Shown: positions 6,801-13,851 of the stretch, one piece after another | Numbering within the stretch: position 1 is the first letter of the stretch | Layout of the letters: the number at the start of each line of letters is the position of its first letter | DNA from: CAZEGV01 sp964511645 | Lineage (GTDB): Bacteria > Bacteroidota > Bacteroidia > Cytophagales > JAAEPT01 | Reading direction: 5' to 3' | Assembly: GCA_964511645.1 (NCBI GenBank) | Contig: CAZEGV010000046.1 | Coordinates: 1 to 22,542, forward strand | Length of the DNA: 22,542 nucleotides | Program-made: the position numbers and the translations under genes | Notes under the pieces: model-generated | Seen by the model: only the letters and a program-made list of their open reading frames with translations | Databases searched by the model: none | What the model was told of the DNA's origin: nothing

Positions 6801-9482
6801 TTGGATGTAAATAGTGAATGGCAACATTCTAATAGTCCCAATCTAACAGATAGCTTATTAAAACTAAAACCGTTTATAGTCAAGCATAAGAAGTTCATCC
6901 GAGAGATAGGCGTTTATCATTTGGACATTACAATAAGCGATAAAACATGGAATACTCGATACTTATCGGCAATAATTACCACCAAAAATGGCAGGACGTA
7001 TAAAAATCTCAAAGTGAAAAGCCCTTTTGGATTGACCAAGACCAACCAGCAAGGTTGGTTCGAAACCCAAATACACAATCAAAATAATAATTATAGAAAA
7101 AATGATATTCGTGTAGATGTATTAGATGAGGAAGTATTACTTATTAAAATTAAAAACGGAAACCTTACATTAAGCTTAGAAAAGAAAGAAAACAGAAAAC
7201 GTTATGCTCAAACCTTTACTGAACCTCATAAAAGGTTTTATAAAAAAAGACAAAAGCATAGCCGTAGAAAAAACTCAATAGGCGCATATAGAGCTGGTGG
7301 AAAGAAAATGAGATTTCGTGCTAATTATAAGAAAAGAAGTTATGAGTGGGGTGATGAAGAGGGATATAATGAAAACAATTGGGGTTCCGATGACTTAGTA
7401 GTTAAGAAATCAATAGTTGATGGTGTAACTTATTCTGTGACTCTCGATAATTATATCCTGACAAACAATAATGATAAAGTAGATAGAGGCGGAAAATTAA
7501 AAGAGAAAGCACAAGGTACTTATGATCTTAAACTCGGTTTAGCAGGTACTGTAGCCGATTCTGTTTTACTATCAGAGTTAGGCGAGCAATTGCGTACTAC
7601 TTTTAGAGATGATGCCATTTGGGAGCCTTCGTTACGTACAGATGATAGTGGTTATGTAAGTGTTTCAATTACTTTCCCAGATGACATCACACAGTGGGAT
7701 GTATATGCAATTGCTGGTAAAAATCAGCAGTTTGGGATTAGTAAAACCTCTACCAAAGCATACAAACCTGTGATGGTTCAATTATATGCACCACGCTTTA
7801 TGATTATGGGAGATACTGCCCAAGTAAATGTTTTGTTACAAAATAATACCAATTCTACTTATGACGTTATTAACGTCTTTAAGGTAGGGGATAAAGAAGA
7901 GAAATCGAGTGTAAACCTAAAAGAGTATATCCCCAGTAAGCACAAAGTTGTAGCAACAAAAGATACTATGGCTGTAAGTTATACTACTAGTATTGCTACT
8001 TATAAAGATGGAGAAGAGCGAATGATACCAGTATTCCCACAGGGGATGCAAAAATCTGAAGGGATTTATGTGCCGATAGAAAATGATACAAGCATTATTT
8101 ATAAAGGTGTTGAAGGTGTACCTATTCGAGTTTCTATTTTAAACTCTACATTAGACCGCTATCAAGAGCAACTAAAAAATATCGTCAAGTATGAATATAA
8201 TTGTAATGAACAGTTAGCTTCTAAACTTATCGCTTTATCTTTATTAAAACATATTGCCAATGCTCAAGGTAAACCTTTCCTGCATTTAGCGAAAGCAAAA
8301 AACATTATACGTAAATTAAAAAAACACCAAAATGACCAAGGACTTTGGGGTTGGTGGGGGATTTATCGCACAGATTTATACATGAGTTTACACGTTTATA
8401 AAGCCTTTAGATTTGCACATCAATATGGCTTAATGACCGATAATAGTTTCGAAAAACAAATCGTACAAAATTTATATCAGAAATATACGCAAGGTCAATT
8501 TAGTACAGAACAACGTGTGGTATTATTACAAATTTTAGCGGAAGCAAAATTACCACTAAATTATGCATCAGAAATAGAGCAGGCAGAAAATATTTTACAA
8601 AAAAACTATGAAGAACACCCTATTCCAAATAGATTAAAATTATCACTTATCGCCACACGACAAATTACTTCTACGGGTTATAATACCAATTTGATTAATG
8701 CATTATTGAGACCTGATGCTTTAGGTAATTTATATATTTATGGTGGTGATTATGATTTGTTTGGCAATCAAATTGTAAATACTTGTATTGCATATAATAT
8801 TTTAAAGAAAGACGGCGCTTCCGCTAAACTCAAAAAAATAGAATACTATCTATTACAACACCAAGATTTCTTGGGTTGGGGCAATACTTATAAATCAGCT
8901 TATGCCCTTGGAGTACTCGTACCAAATTATAAGCCAAGTCTCAAACGAACAAAACCACTTTTGTTTAACGGTAAAAAAATAGAAACTTTCCCTTATACTA
9001 CTACCATAAGCAATGGAAATCAATTCACCTTTAATCAGGTGTCTGCACCTTATTTTATTGGGTTGTATCAAAATTTTTGGAAAACAGATGTTAAAAGAAA
9101 TGATGATTTATTTTCTATCTCTACTTACCTTAGTAATAACAAAAATATAGCGACAAGTAATTTTAAACAAAAAGAAAATTACACTTTAGAAGTATCGATT
9201 AATGTACATAAACAAGCAGATTATGTGATGGTGTCTATTCCGATTCCTGCTGGAATGACGTATAGTAACAAGCATAAAAACTACGGGGAGGTACACCGTG
9301 AATATTATAAAAACAAGGTATTAATCTACTATAATAAATTATATGTAAAAGAATATAAAATTCGCATTAATTTATATGCTGAATTTGCAGGTGCTTATAC
9401 TATTAATCCTGCCAAAGTAGAGTTAATGTATTTCCCACAATTTATGGGTAATAACGAGATGAGAAACATACAAATTAAGTAA
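3840..9482 (+). CDS. Large exported alpha-2-macroglobulin family protein with thioester motif
   Basis: This is an 1880-residue protein with a signal peptide (MKYIYTFLTLYFLINNVYSQ, no lipobox). Macroglobulin-type beta domains fill the N-terminal part: an MG2-like segment near 207 (KPKYKPEDSLKFKIYAV) and an MG3-like segment near 312 (YRRGDTVILLLSV). The conserved A2M block lies at about 1250-1300 (LRTTFRDDAIWEPSL ... FPDDITQWDVYAIAG). The thioester motif CNEQ has its cysteine at 1455 and is followed by an all-helical thioester domain with the LWGWWGIYRTDLYMS repeat pattern. Bacterial relatives trap proteases by covalent coupling through the thioester and guard the envelope. A strongly basic stretch (about 1115-1165, many KR pairs) precedes an acidic, Trp/Asn-rich patch. 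No pbpC-like partner follows. A TTG at 3819 would add seven residues ahead of the signal peptide, so ATG 3840 was chosen. Confidence 0.92.
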   Translation: MKYIYTFLTLYFLINNVYSQKGQSYLDYTIAIDSSMDSKGALVYRLSDKQAFNVIQKQKIPKSIEKWLGKSIATLPSIDLPKEYTNGYYIFAYTKQKQLIYHFKAYSDLSIQSFQVINKYHIHVFDANGNKIKTGVSLQGKKTIYDETLQAFVAKLPQSKRKILSLKQSNYTLYREVIRSIPYPIYAVKRTPKYQKWSKKEKNIGYIVFNKPKYKPEDSLKFKIYAVNKKGKPYQDTLVISTYIGYPIYKDKELFRLKPNAQGVVIYEGLMPKDLKIDLSYSLDVKTKKKKLVCQNYFRLEDYKLELVNVSFRAEKTMYRRGDTVILLLSVKDANGLAIPNAEAYIKSRINGSGVADYYKNKMMFSLNFYDTTITELGKLYKVKLLPSIFPKVKSGYSFNCTIKTLEGQPKYSSTYFTYDNTYKYIDINQISDSIYISSATKGIAYAELLIKDADLDTLSIQKIALPYAFKLSPNIRYLSTKSGDITNSTTITDWSNISVSTKYHGKYVDIKINNPYKLPIRLTTQRANKILATLVINSSLDTTIFIKKSFVLHHQYYVGGTKRNGQTNLAYNDRKLQLKIDLPNKIFPGETKEIKIKVSDYEGNPVANTDVTLVGINHKFSTTSPYHVDLPNQVINSNFISPKYNYTDNGTPTYAKHKSKDFEDSYATYMLDSLTYYKLTKAPDSIEVRDFKAQNRTPQLAPYIFEDGKQVPVLYVLQGSNLVYLKNTGIDNYTAPLQPSDQQVITIRTPRYRYEIKNLQSVINRVMVLKLNGDSHSSRFSRKRVPQKYTKGEQERLETRLLSISSGERYRYMEHRLIQFGDMIFSQKNDNTLIPKFSNQLNYYGTQQIFYNIQLGSNRSLYINNDDYTTNSWLITPALLSTELKNETPQIKFKELIASIPNDLFRGNVQGRRGFNNWKNQGVFKYTSKKKITNIILEKKGENAHLYGSYQSNIPQGDYTVYFITQNNEYTKRKIKIKHNYLTYLNLDVNSEWQHSNSPNLTDSLLKLKPFIVKHKKFIREIGVYHLDITISDKTWNTRYLSAIITTKNGRTYKNLKVKSPFGLTKTNQQGWFETQIHNQNNNYRKNDIRVDVLDEEVLLIKIKNGNLTLSLEKKENRKRYAQTFTEPHKRFYKKRQKHSRRKNSIGAYRAGGKKMRFRANYKKRSYEWGDEEGYNENNWGSDDLVVKKSIVDGVTYSVTLDNYILTNNNDKVDRGGKLKEKAQGTYDLKLGLAGTVADSVLLSELGEQLRTTFRDDAIWEPSLRTDDSGYVSVSITFPDDITQWDVYAIAGKNQQFGISKTSTKAYKPVMVQLYAPRFMIMGDTAQVNVLLQNNTNSTYDVINVFKVGDKEEKSSVNLKEYIPSKHKVVATKDTMAVSYTTSIATYKDGEERMIPVFPQGMQKSEGIYVPIENDTSIIYKGVEGVPIRVSILNSTLDRYQEQLKNIVKYEYNCNEQLASKLIALSLLKHIANAQGKPFLHLAKAKNIIRKLKKHQNDQGLWGWWGIYRTDLYMSLHVYKAFRFAHQYGLMTDNSFEKQIVQNLYQKYTQGQFSTEQRVVLLQILAEAKLPLNYASEIEQAENILQKNYEEHPIPNRLKLSLIATRQITSTGYNTNLINALLRPDALGNLYIYGGDYDLFGNQIVNTCIAYNILKKDGASAKLKKIEYYLLQHQDFLGWGNTYKSAYALGVLVPNYKPSLKRTKPLLFNGKKIETFPYTTTISNGNQFTFNQVSAPYFIGLYQNFWKTDVKRNDDLFSISTYLSNNKNIATSNFKQKENYTLEVSINVHKQADYVMVSIPIPAGMTYSNKHKNYGEVHREYYKNKVLIYYNKLYVKEYKIRINLYAEFAGAYTINPAKVELMYFPQFMGNNEMRNIQIK

Positions 9483-9524
9483 CTGTTAAATGATTATTAA
9501 AATATATTTTTCAAAAAATAAATT

Positions 9525-10151
9525 ATGGCAAAATATATAGAAATAAACCCCGATAATCCGCAACCTCATAAGATGGATGAGGTTATAAAAGCATTAAAGA
9601 ATGGTGCTATTATTATATATCCTACGGATACCGTTTATGGGATGGGTTGTGACATCAAAAACCACAAAGCAGTGGAAAGACTCTGTCAAATCAAAGGTGT
9701 AAAACCTGCCAAAGCACAGTTTTCTTTTATTTGTGAAGACATTAGTCATATATCAAAGTATAGTAAGCAAATCTCTACTCCTGTTTTTAAAGTGCTCAAA
9801 AAAGTACTCCCTGGACCTTTTACTTTTATATTTAATGCTAGCCACGAAGTCCCTAAATTATTACAAACTAAAAAGAAAACAGTAGGTATACGTGTGCCTA
9901 ATCATCAGATTCCTCTTACTCTAGTACAACAGTTAGGCAATCCGATTATCACTACTTCTGTAAAGTCCGACGATGAAGTACTAGAGTACAATACCGATCC
10001 TTGGCAAATATTTGAAAAGTATGAACGCTTAGTAGATATTGTGATAGATGGAGGGTATGGAAAAAATGTAGCTAGTACAATAGTGGACTGCACTGGAGAT
10101 GAGGTTGAAATTATCCGTCAAGGATTAGGTGAAATAGAACTATATATATAA
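9525..10151 (+). CDS. YciO-type protein of the TsaC/Sua5/YrdC (threonylcarbamoyl-AMP synthase) superfamily
   Basis: This 208-residue single YrdC-domain protein shows YPTDTVYGMG (32-41), PGPFTFI (96-102), GIRVP (121-125) and a closing IIRQGLGEI. Overall length and the opening INPDNPQPHK closely resemble E. coli YciO (recalled HPDNPQ opening). The superfamily builds threonylcarbamoyl-AMP for the t6A37 modification of tRNA. The KxR and SxN motifs typical of TsaC/Sua5 are not evident: the sequence reads KGVKPAKAQF at 57-66 and TTSVK at 143-147, where SAN would be expected. This may therefore be the YciO branch, whose cellular job is less certain. It lies 42 bases after the macroglobulin gene and starts a close run of six genes. 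Confidence 0.85.
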   Translation: MAKYIEINPDNPQPHKMDEVIKALKNGAIIIYPTDTVYGMGCDIKNHKAVERLCQIKGVKPAKAQFSFICEDISHISKYSKQISTPVFKVLKKVLPGPFTFIFNASHEVPKLLQTKKKTVGIRVPNHQIPLTLVQQLGNPIITTSVKSDDEVLEYNTDPWQIFEKYERLVDIVIDGGYGKNVASTIVDCTGDEVEIIRQGLGEIELYI

Positions 10152-10187
10152 ATTTCGTAAAATATAAATTTAAAAAGCATTAAAGAT

Positions 10188-10868
10188 ATGATGAAACACA
10201 AAAATTGGGACGATATACGCATTGAGGATGCTTGGTCAATCTTCAAAGTAATGGGTGAGATGGTAGAGGGTTTTGAGAAGTTGAAACGTATCGGACCTTG
10301 TGTATCTATTTTTGGCTCTGCACGTACTACAGAAGATGATAAATATTACAAATTATCAATAGAAATAGCTGAAAAGCTAGTTGAACTAGGTTTTGGAGTA
10401 ATCACTGGTGGTGGTCCAGGTATCATGGAAGCAGGAAATAAAGGTGCTCAAAATGCTGGAGGTGCTTCGGTTGGGTTAAATATTGAGCTTCCTTTTGAGC
10501 AAGATGGAAATCCTTATATTGATAGAGATAAATTTATTAATTTTGATTATTTCTTTGTTAGAAAAGTAATGTTTGTAAAATATTCTCAAGGATTTATAGG
10601 GATGCCTGGTGGATTTGGTACGCTAGATGAGCTATTTGAAGTAATTACTCTTATCCAAACCAAAAAGATTAAGCGTGTACCGATTGTATTGGTAGGCTCA
10701 AGTTTCTGGTCAGAAATGGTTAACTGGATTAAAACTTCTTTACTAGAAAAAGAAAACAATATTAGCCCAAAAGACATGGATTTATTTACAATTGTAGATA
10801 CCGCTGACGAGGCAGTAAATGTGATAGATACTTATTATTCTAAAAATGATATTCAACCGAACTTCTAG
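10188..10868 (+). CDS. LOG family protein (putative nucleoside-5'-monophosphate phosphoribohydrolase)
   Basis: This 226-residue Rossmann-type protein carries the two LOG/TIGR00730 signatures: GGGPGIMEA (74-82) and PGGFGTLDE (140-148), the latter holding the catalytic region. Family members were long annotated as lysine decarboxylases, but characterised ones hydrolyse cytokinin riboside 5'-monophosphate or other nucleoside monophosphates to free base plus ribose 5-phosphate. The nearby adenine phosphoribosyltransferase could recycle released adenine, an inference from context. An N-terminal extension (about 1-35) is slightly longer than in the shortest LOGs. Two adjacent ATGs (10188, 10191) are possible starts. 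The gene ends three bases before the next one. Confidence 0.93.
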   Translation: MMKHKNWDDIRIEDAWSIFKVMGEMVEGFEKLKRIGPCVSIFGSARTTEDDKYYKLSIEIAEKLVELGFGVITGGGPGIMEAGNKGAQNAGGASVGLNIELPFEQDGNPYIDRDKFINFDYFFVRKVMFVKYSQGFIGMPGGFGTLDELFEVITLIQTKKIKRVPIVLVGSSFWSEMVNWIKTSLLEKENNISPKDMDLFTIVDTADEAVNVIDTYYSKNDIQPNF

Positions 10869-10871
10869 TTA

Positions 10872-11606
10872 GTGGCTAATTTCTATCAAACAATATTATC
10901 TCATCAATCAAAAGGAAACAAACAAATTGCTGTACTTGTTGATCCTGATAAGCTTTCGCTAAAAGGTTTAGACGCTTTCGCTAAAAGACTAAATCAATCT
11001 GTGATAGATTATATCTTTGTAGGAGGTTCTTTATTGGCAATTGATAGTTTAGAAACCGTTATTAAAACACTCAAAAAACACACACAAAAACCAATTATTA
11101 TTTTCCCGGGCAGTAATTGGCATTTGTCTGAAGAGGCAGATGCCCTATTATTATTATCCTTAGTTTCTGGTAGAAATCCAGATTTACTCATTGGCAAACA
11201 CGTAGAAATAGCACCTATTTTGAAGCAAAAGAAAATAGAAATACTTTCTACCGCTTATGTGCTTATAGATGGTGGAAAAGACACCACGGTTTCATATATT
11301 AGTAATACAAAACCAATCCCAGCAGACAAACCTCAATTAGCCGCCGCTACGGCAATAGCCGCCGAGATGATTGGTATGAAATGTACTTATTTGGATGCAG
11401 GAAGTGGTGCAAATAATCCCGTATCAAATGAGATGATTGCATCCGTAGCCAAGCATACCAATACGCCTTTGATTGTAGGTGGTGGAATACGAAGTATTGA
11501 TAAAATAACTAAGGCACATCAAGCTGGTGCCGATATAGTTGTAATCGGAAATTACATTGAAGAACATCCAAATTTCTTAACCCAAATTAATAACGAGTTA
11601 AAGTAA
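10872..11606 (+). CDS. Geranylgeranylglyceryl/heptaprenylglyceryl phosphate synthase (PcrB/GGGPS family)
   Basis: This 244-residue TIM-barrel prenyltransferase condenses a polyprenyl diphosphate with sn-glycerol 1-phosphate, the first step of archaeal ether lipids. Visible motifs are LVDPDK (22-27), VGGSLL (50-55), PIIIFPGS (74-81), SGRNPDLLIG (99-108), LDAGSGA (174-180), GGGIRS (203-208) and VIGN (224-227), which together bind the phosphate and substrate. Bacteroidota are known to carry this enzyme although their membranes are ester-linked, and the final product there is poorly defined. The start is GTG at 10872; no suitable ATG lies nearby. The gene is embedded in the operon, with spacing of three and six bases. 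Confidence 0.93.
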   Translation: MANFYQTILSHQSKGNKQIAVLVDPDKLSLKGLDAFAKRLNQSVIDYIFVGGSLLAIDSLETVIKTLKKHTQKPIIIFPGSNWHLSEEADALLLLSLVSGRNPDLLIGKHVEIAPILKQKKIEILSTAYVLIDGGKDTTVSYISNTKPIPADKPQLAAATAIAAEMIGMKCTYLDAGSGANNPVSNEMIASVAKHTNTPLIVGGGIRSIDKITKAHQAGADIVVIGNYIEEHPNFLTQINNELK

Positions 11607-11612
11607 CAAAAA

Positions 11613-12194
11613 ATGAAAAAATATATTTATACCGCTATTGCAATATTATCGATGTCTTTTGTAATGACCGACTATACAAAAAAAGATTTTAAAAAAATTT
11701 CTATCAAAATTCCAAAAAAGTTTCATCAACTTAATGATAACGATATGGTAACAAGGTTTGGAATTGTCAGCTTACCCGAAGCAATGTACGCAAGCACAGA
11801 CAACAGAGTAAGCATCACAATAGTAGTCAAAAAAGACACACTTGATAGAGATGGATTAACAAAATTAAAACTACAAGAAGAAATAAAAAAAGATATTAAT
11901 GTAGAAAAATCTTTTAAACGCTCTTCATTATACCACGAGTTTAGTAAAGTTAACTTTATTACCGATACTGTTTATACGAATGGTAAATACGAAATCATAG
12001 ATTTAGAATTTGATAGCGTGCTAGAAGGTGAAGATAAAAAAGGGCAAGAAATAGCCAGTCATTCATATAATTATATTAAATATGTCTATTATAAAAAATA
12101 TACATATATCATTAATTTTGCTTGCCCAGTAGACTTAAGAGCAACTTGGAAGCCTGTAGCAAATGAAATAATGGATAATGTTTCGTATAAATAA
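11613..12194 (+). CDS. Exported protein of unknown function
   Basis: This 193-residue protein has a hydrophobic N-terminal segment (about 1-19, KYIYTAIAILSMSFVM) that looks like a signal peptide or anchor, with no lipobox. The rest is a mixed alpha/beta region beginning KKISIKIPKKFHQL. It contains repeated short beta-like strands (VSITIVVKKD, YEIIDLEFDS, YKKYTYIINFAC) and a C-terminal Trp-containing helix, a layout that resembles small PsbP/DcrB-like envelope proteins. I do not recognise the family. Its stop abuts the ATG of the adenine phosphoribosyltransferase gene, so translation is probably coupled. Confidence 0.8.
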   Translation: MKKYIYTAIAILSMSFVMTDYTKKDFKKISIKIPKKFHQLNDNDMVTRFGIVSLPEAMYASTDNRVSITIVVKKDTLDRDGLTKLKLQEEIKKDINVEKSFKRSSLYHEFSKVNFITDTVYTNGKYEIIDLEFDSVLEGEDKKGQEIASHSYNYIKYVYYKKYTYIINFACPVDLRATWKPVANEIMDNVSYK

Positions 12195-12722
12195 ATGAGC
12201 TTAATAACTAGAATAGAATCTAAAATTAGGGATGTAAAAGATTTTCCAAAAAAAGGAATTATCTTTAAAGATATTACTCCCCTTTTACAAGACCCTCAGC
12301 TTTGCCACGACATTGTAGAGATGCTAGCAAAACAACTAGAAGGAACAACAATTGACGCTATTGCTTGTGTAGAGTCTCGTGGATATTGGTTTGGGGCTCT
12401 GTTATCTCAAAAACTTCAAGTACCTTTTGTCCCTATTCGTAAAAAAGGAAAATTACCTTATAAAACTGTTTCTTATAATTACGCATTAGAATACGGAACA
12501 GCCACTATTGAAATGCACAAAGATGCTATCCCAAAAGGAGCTAAAATCTTAATCCATGACGATTTGTTAGCAACTGGAGGTACAGCAACGGCCGCCGCCG
12601 AGTTGGTAAAGCAATTTGGTGAAGTTGTAGGTTTTAGCTTTTTGATTGACCTTACATTCCTTAACGGGAAAGAAAAACTAAAAACATATAGTAGTAATAT
12701 TCATTCAATTATAACTTATTAA
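12195..12722 (+). CDS. apt: Adenine phosphoribosyltransferase
   Basis: This 175-residue cytoplasmic purine salvage enzyme converts adenine plus PRPP to AMP and pyrophosphate. The diagnostic PRPP-binding motif ILIHDDLLATGGT lies at 118-130, with the loop ESRG at 60-63 and the APT-type opening FPKKGIIFKDITPLL at 17-31. The length is typical for bacterial APT. Its ATG directly follows the previous stop codon (TAAATG), and the haem lipoprotein gene starts two bases after its stop. With the LOG-family gene upstream it could form a short adenine recycling route. Confidence 0.97.
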   Translation: MSLITRIESKIRDVKDFPKKGIIFKDITPLLQDPQLCHDIVEMLAKQLEGTTIDAIACVESRGYWFGALLSQKLQVPFVPIRKKGKLPYKTVSYNYALEYGTATIEMHKDAIPKGAKILIHDDLLATGGTATAAAELVKQFGEVVGFSFLIDLTFLNGKEKLKTYSSNIHSIITY

Positions 12723-12724
12723 TC

Positions 12725-13360
12725 ATGAACAAATTTCAAATTATTTCACTTATTTCTATTGCGTTATTAACGTCACAATGTAATCAATATCGTACAAAAG
12801 AAGACAGTCATAAAGTTGAAAAAGTAGCTAAAGAAAAAGAAATAACATTAAGTTCAGAAGAGTTAGCAAAATATACTGAAAAAGGATTTGAATATGTGAT
12901 GCAAACAAAAGGGGCTTTAGGAAAAAATTTAATGGGAACAATTACCAAAGAAGGAACAGTTGCCGCACTTTCTTTTTGTAATAAGAAGGCTTACCCGCTT
13001 ACCGATAGCGTAGCAAACATATTAAATGTTCAAATTAAACGAGTGTCAGATAAAAACAGAAATCCTAAAAATAAAGCAAATACAGTAGAACTAGCTTATA
13101 TAGAAAAAATAAAAACTCACATTAATTTAGGAGAAAAACCAAAACCTTATACGATAGAAAAAGAAGACAAGATACTTAGCTATTACCCAATTATGACTAA
13201 CGGGATGTGTATGCAATGCCACGGTAAATCTAATGAAGAAATCTTACCAAATACCTTAGCTAAATTAAATGAGCTATATCCAGAAGATAAGGCACAAGGC
13301 TATGGAATTAATGAATTAAGAGGTATTTGGGTAGTAGAAATGAACAAACGATTGAAATGA
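12725..13360 (+). CDS. Tll0287-like (DUF3365) c-haem lipoprotein
   Basis: This is a 211-residue lipoprotein with the signal peptide lipobox LTSQC (Cys19). A single CxxCH haem c attachment motif, CMQCH, lies at 162-166. The surrounding pattern (GKNLMGTITKEGTVAALSFC near 66-85, SDKNRNPKNKAN near 108-119, LSYYPI before the haem site, and the closing ELRGIWVVEM) fits the Tll0287-like/DUF3365 family. Those domains are PAS-like folds binding one c-type haem, proposed as redox or gas sensors. Lipidation would place it at the membrane facing the periplasm. There is no attached kinase or methyl-accepting domain. It is the last gene of the close run starting at 9525, followed by a long non-coding stretch. 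Confidence 0.85.
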   Translation: MNKFQIISLISIALLTSQCNQYRTKEDSHKVEKVAKEKEITLSSEELAKYTEKGFEYVMQTKGALGKNLMGTITKEGTVAALSFCNKKAYPLTDSVANILNVQIKRVSDKNRNPKNKANTVELAYIEKIKTHINLGEKPKPYTIEKEDKILSYYPIMTNGMCMQCHGKSNEEILPNTLAKLNELYPEDKAQGYGINELRGIWVVEMNKRLK

Positions 13361-13413
13361 TTTTTACCTAAGCATCAGAAACAGTCAGCGCTTCGAGAAA
13401 CGTAACACAACAC

Positions 13414-13437
13414 AACAACCGCTCAAACGTAATTTGA
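13414..13437 (+). repeat. 24-bp dispersed repeat, copy 2
   Basis: It matches the reverse complement of 3681-3704 with one difference (C for T at 13419 or the adjacent base). Its right half contains a small palindrome, CTCAAA/TTTGAG, around CGTAA. Confidence 0.65.
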
Positions 13438-13580
13438 GTTGACTTAGGGGGTGAAGTGGATTTTTTTTCGACAAGCTCAATATGACACAAAAAAATTGGG
13501 AACGAAAAACCCGACCGTAACTGTGAAATAGCAGTGATGAGCGTAGCCCCAAATATTATAAATATGGTGTTAATCAACTT

Positions 13581-13740
13581 ATACCATTTTAACTATAATA
13601 TAAGTCATTTATCCTGTTTGTTTTTACACTCTCTTCGTTAAAATAATTTACCTTAACCAGTTATGCTAAATCATTTTTCCTCGATTTTGCAAAAAACAAT
13701 TCAATCTAAATTATACTCATATTATAGTTAAACTGGTATT
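13581..13740. repeat. MITE-like unit with about 25-bp terminal inverted repeats
   Basis: The left end (13581-13605, from ATACCATTTTAAC) and the reverse complement of the right end (13715-13739, from ATACCAGTTTAAC) agree at 23 of 25 positions and enclose about 110 bases of AT-rich DNA with no reading frame. A third copy of the terminal sequence lies at 22491-22516. No clear target-site duplication is visible at either edge, so calling it a transposable element is an inference; a large RNA hairpin is the other option. Confidence 0.55.
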
Positions 13741-13798
13741 AGAGAAAGATAAAATCATATTTGCTAGTTGCAATTTACCCACACCCAAGTTACCCACT

Positions 13799-13833
13799 TT
13801 TGATGTGAAGCAATAAACTTATCTGTATCTTTG
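13799..13833 (+). promoter_or_regulatory. Bacteroidota-type promoter for the M16 peptidase operon
   Basis: TTTG at 13799-13802 (-33 element) and a perfect TATCTTTG at 13826-13833 (-7 element, consensus TAnnTTTG) are separated by 23 bases. Transcription would begin near 13840, leaving an untranslated leader of only about 10-15 bases before the GTG at 13852. Confidence 0.65.
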
Positions 13834-13851
13834 CGAGAATTAAAAAAATAA

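Larger units (their letters stand above)
13361..13851. other. 491-base non-coding region with repeat fragments and a promoter
   Basis: No credible gene is present. From left to right it holds: a 24-bp repeat copy (13414-13437); a segment near 13467-13488 whose minus strand encodes CHIELVEK, a translation often produced by dispersed non-coding repeats in Bacteroidota; a further repeat-like stretch around 13509-13550; a MITE-like unit (13581-13740); and the promoter for the following operon (13799-13833). The mixture suggests an integration-prone spacer between two operons. Confidence 0.6.

Noticed and set aside
13368..13577. 69-residue minus-strand reading frame in the intergenic region
   Set aside because: It overlaps repeat fragments, gives the CHIELVEK-type translation typical of non-coding repeats, and has no start or domain support.
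13361..13851. CRISPR array or tRNA in the long spacer
   Set aside because: No regularly spaced direct repeats and no cloverleaf-like sequence were seen; repeats present are inverted and unequal.
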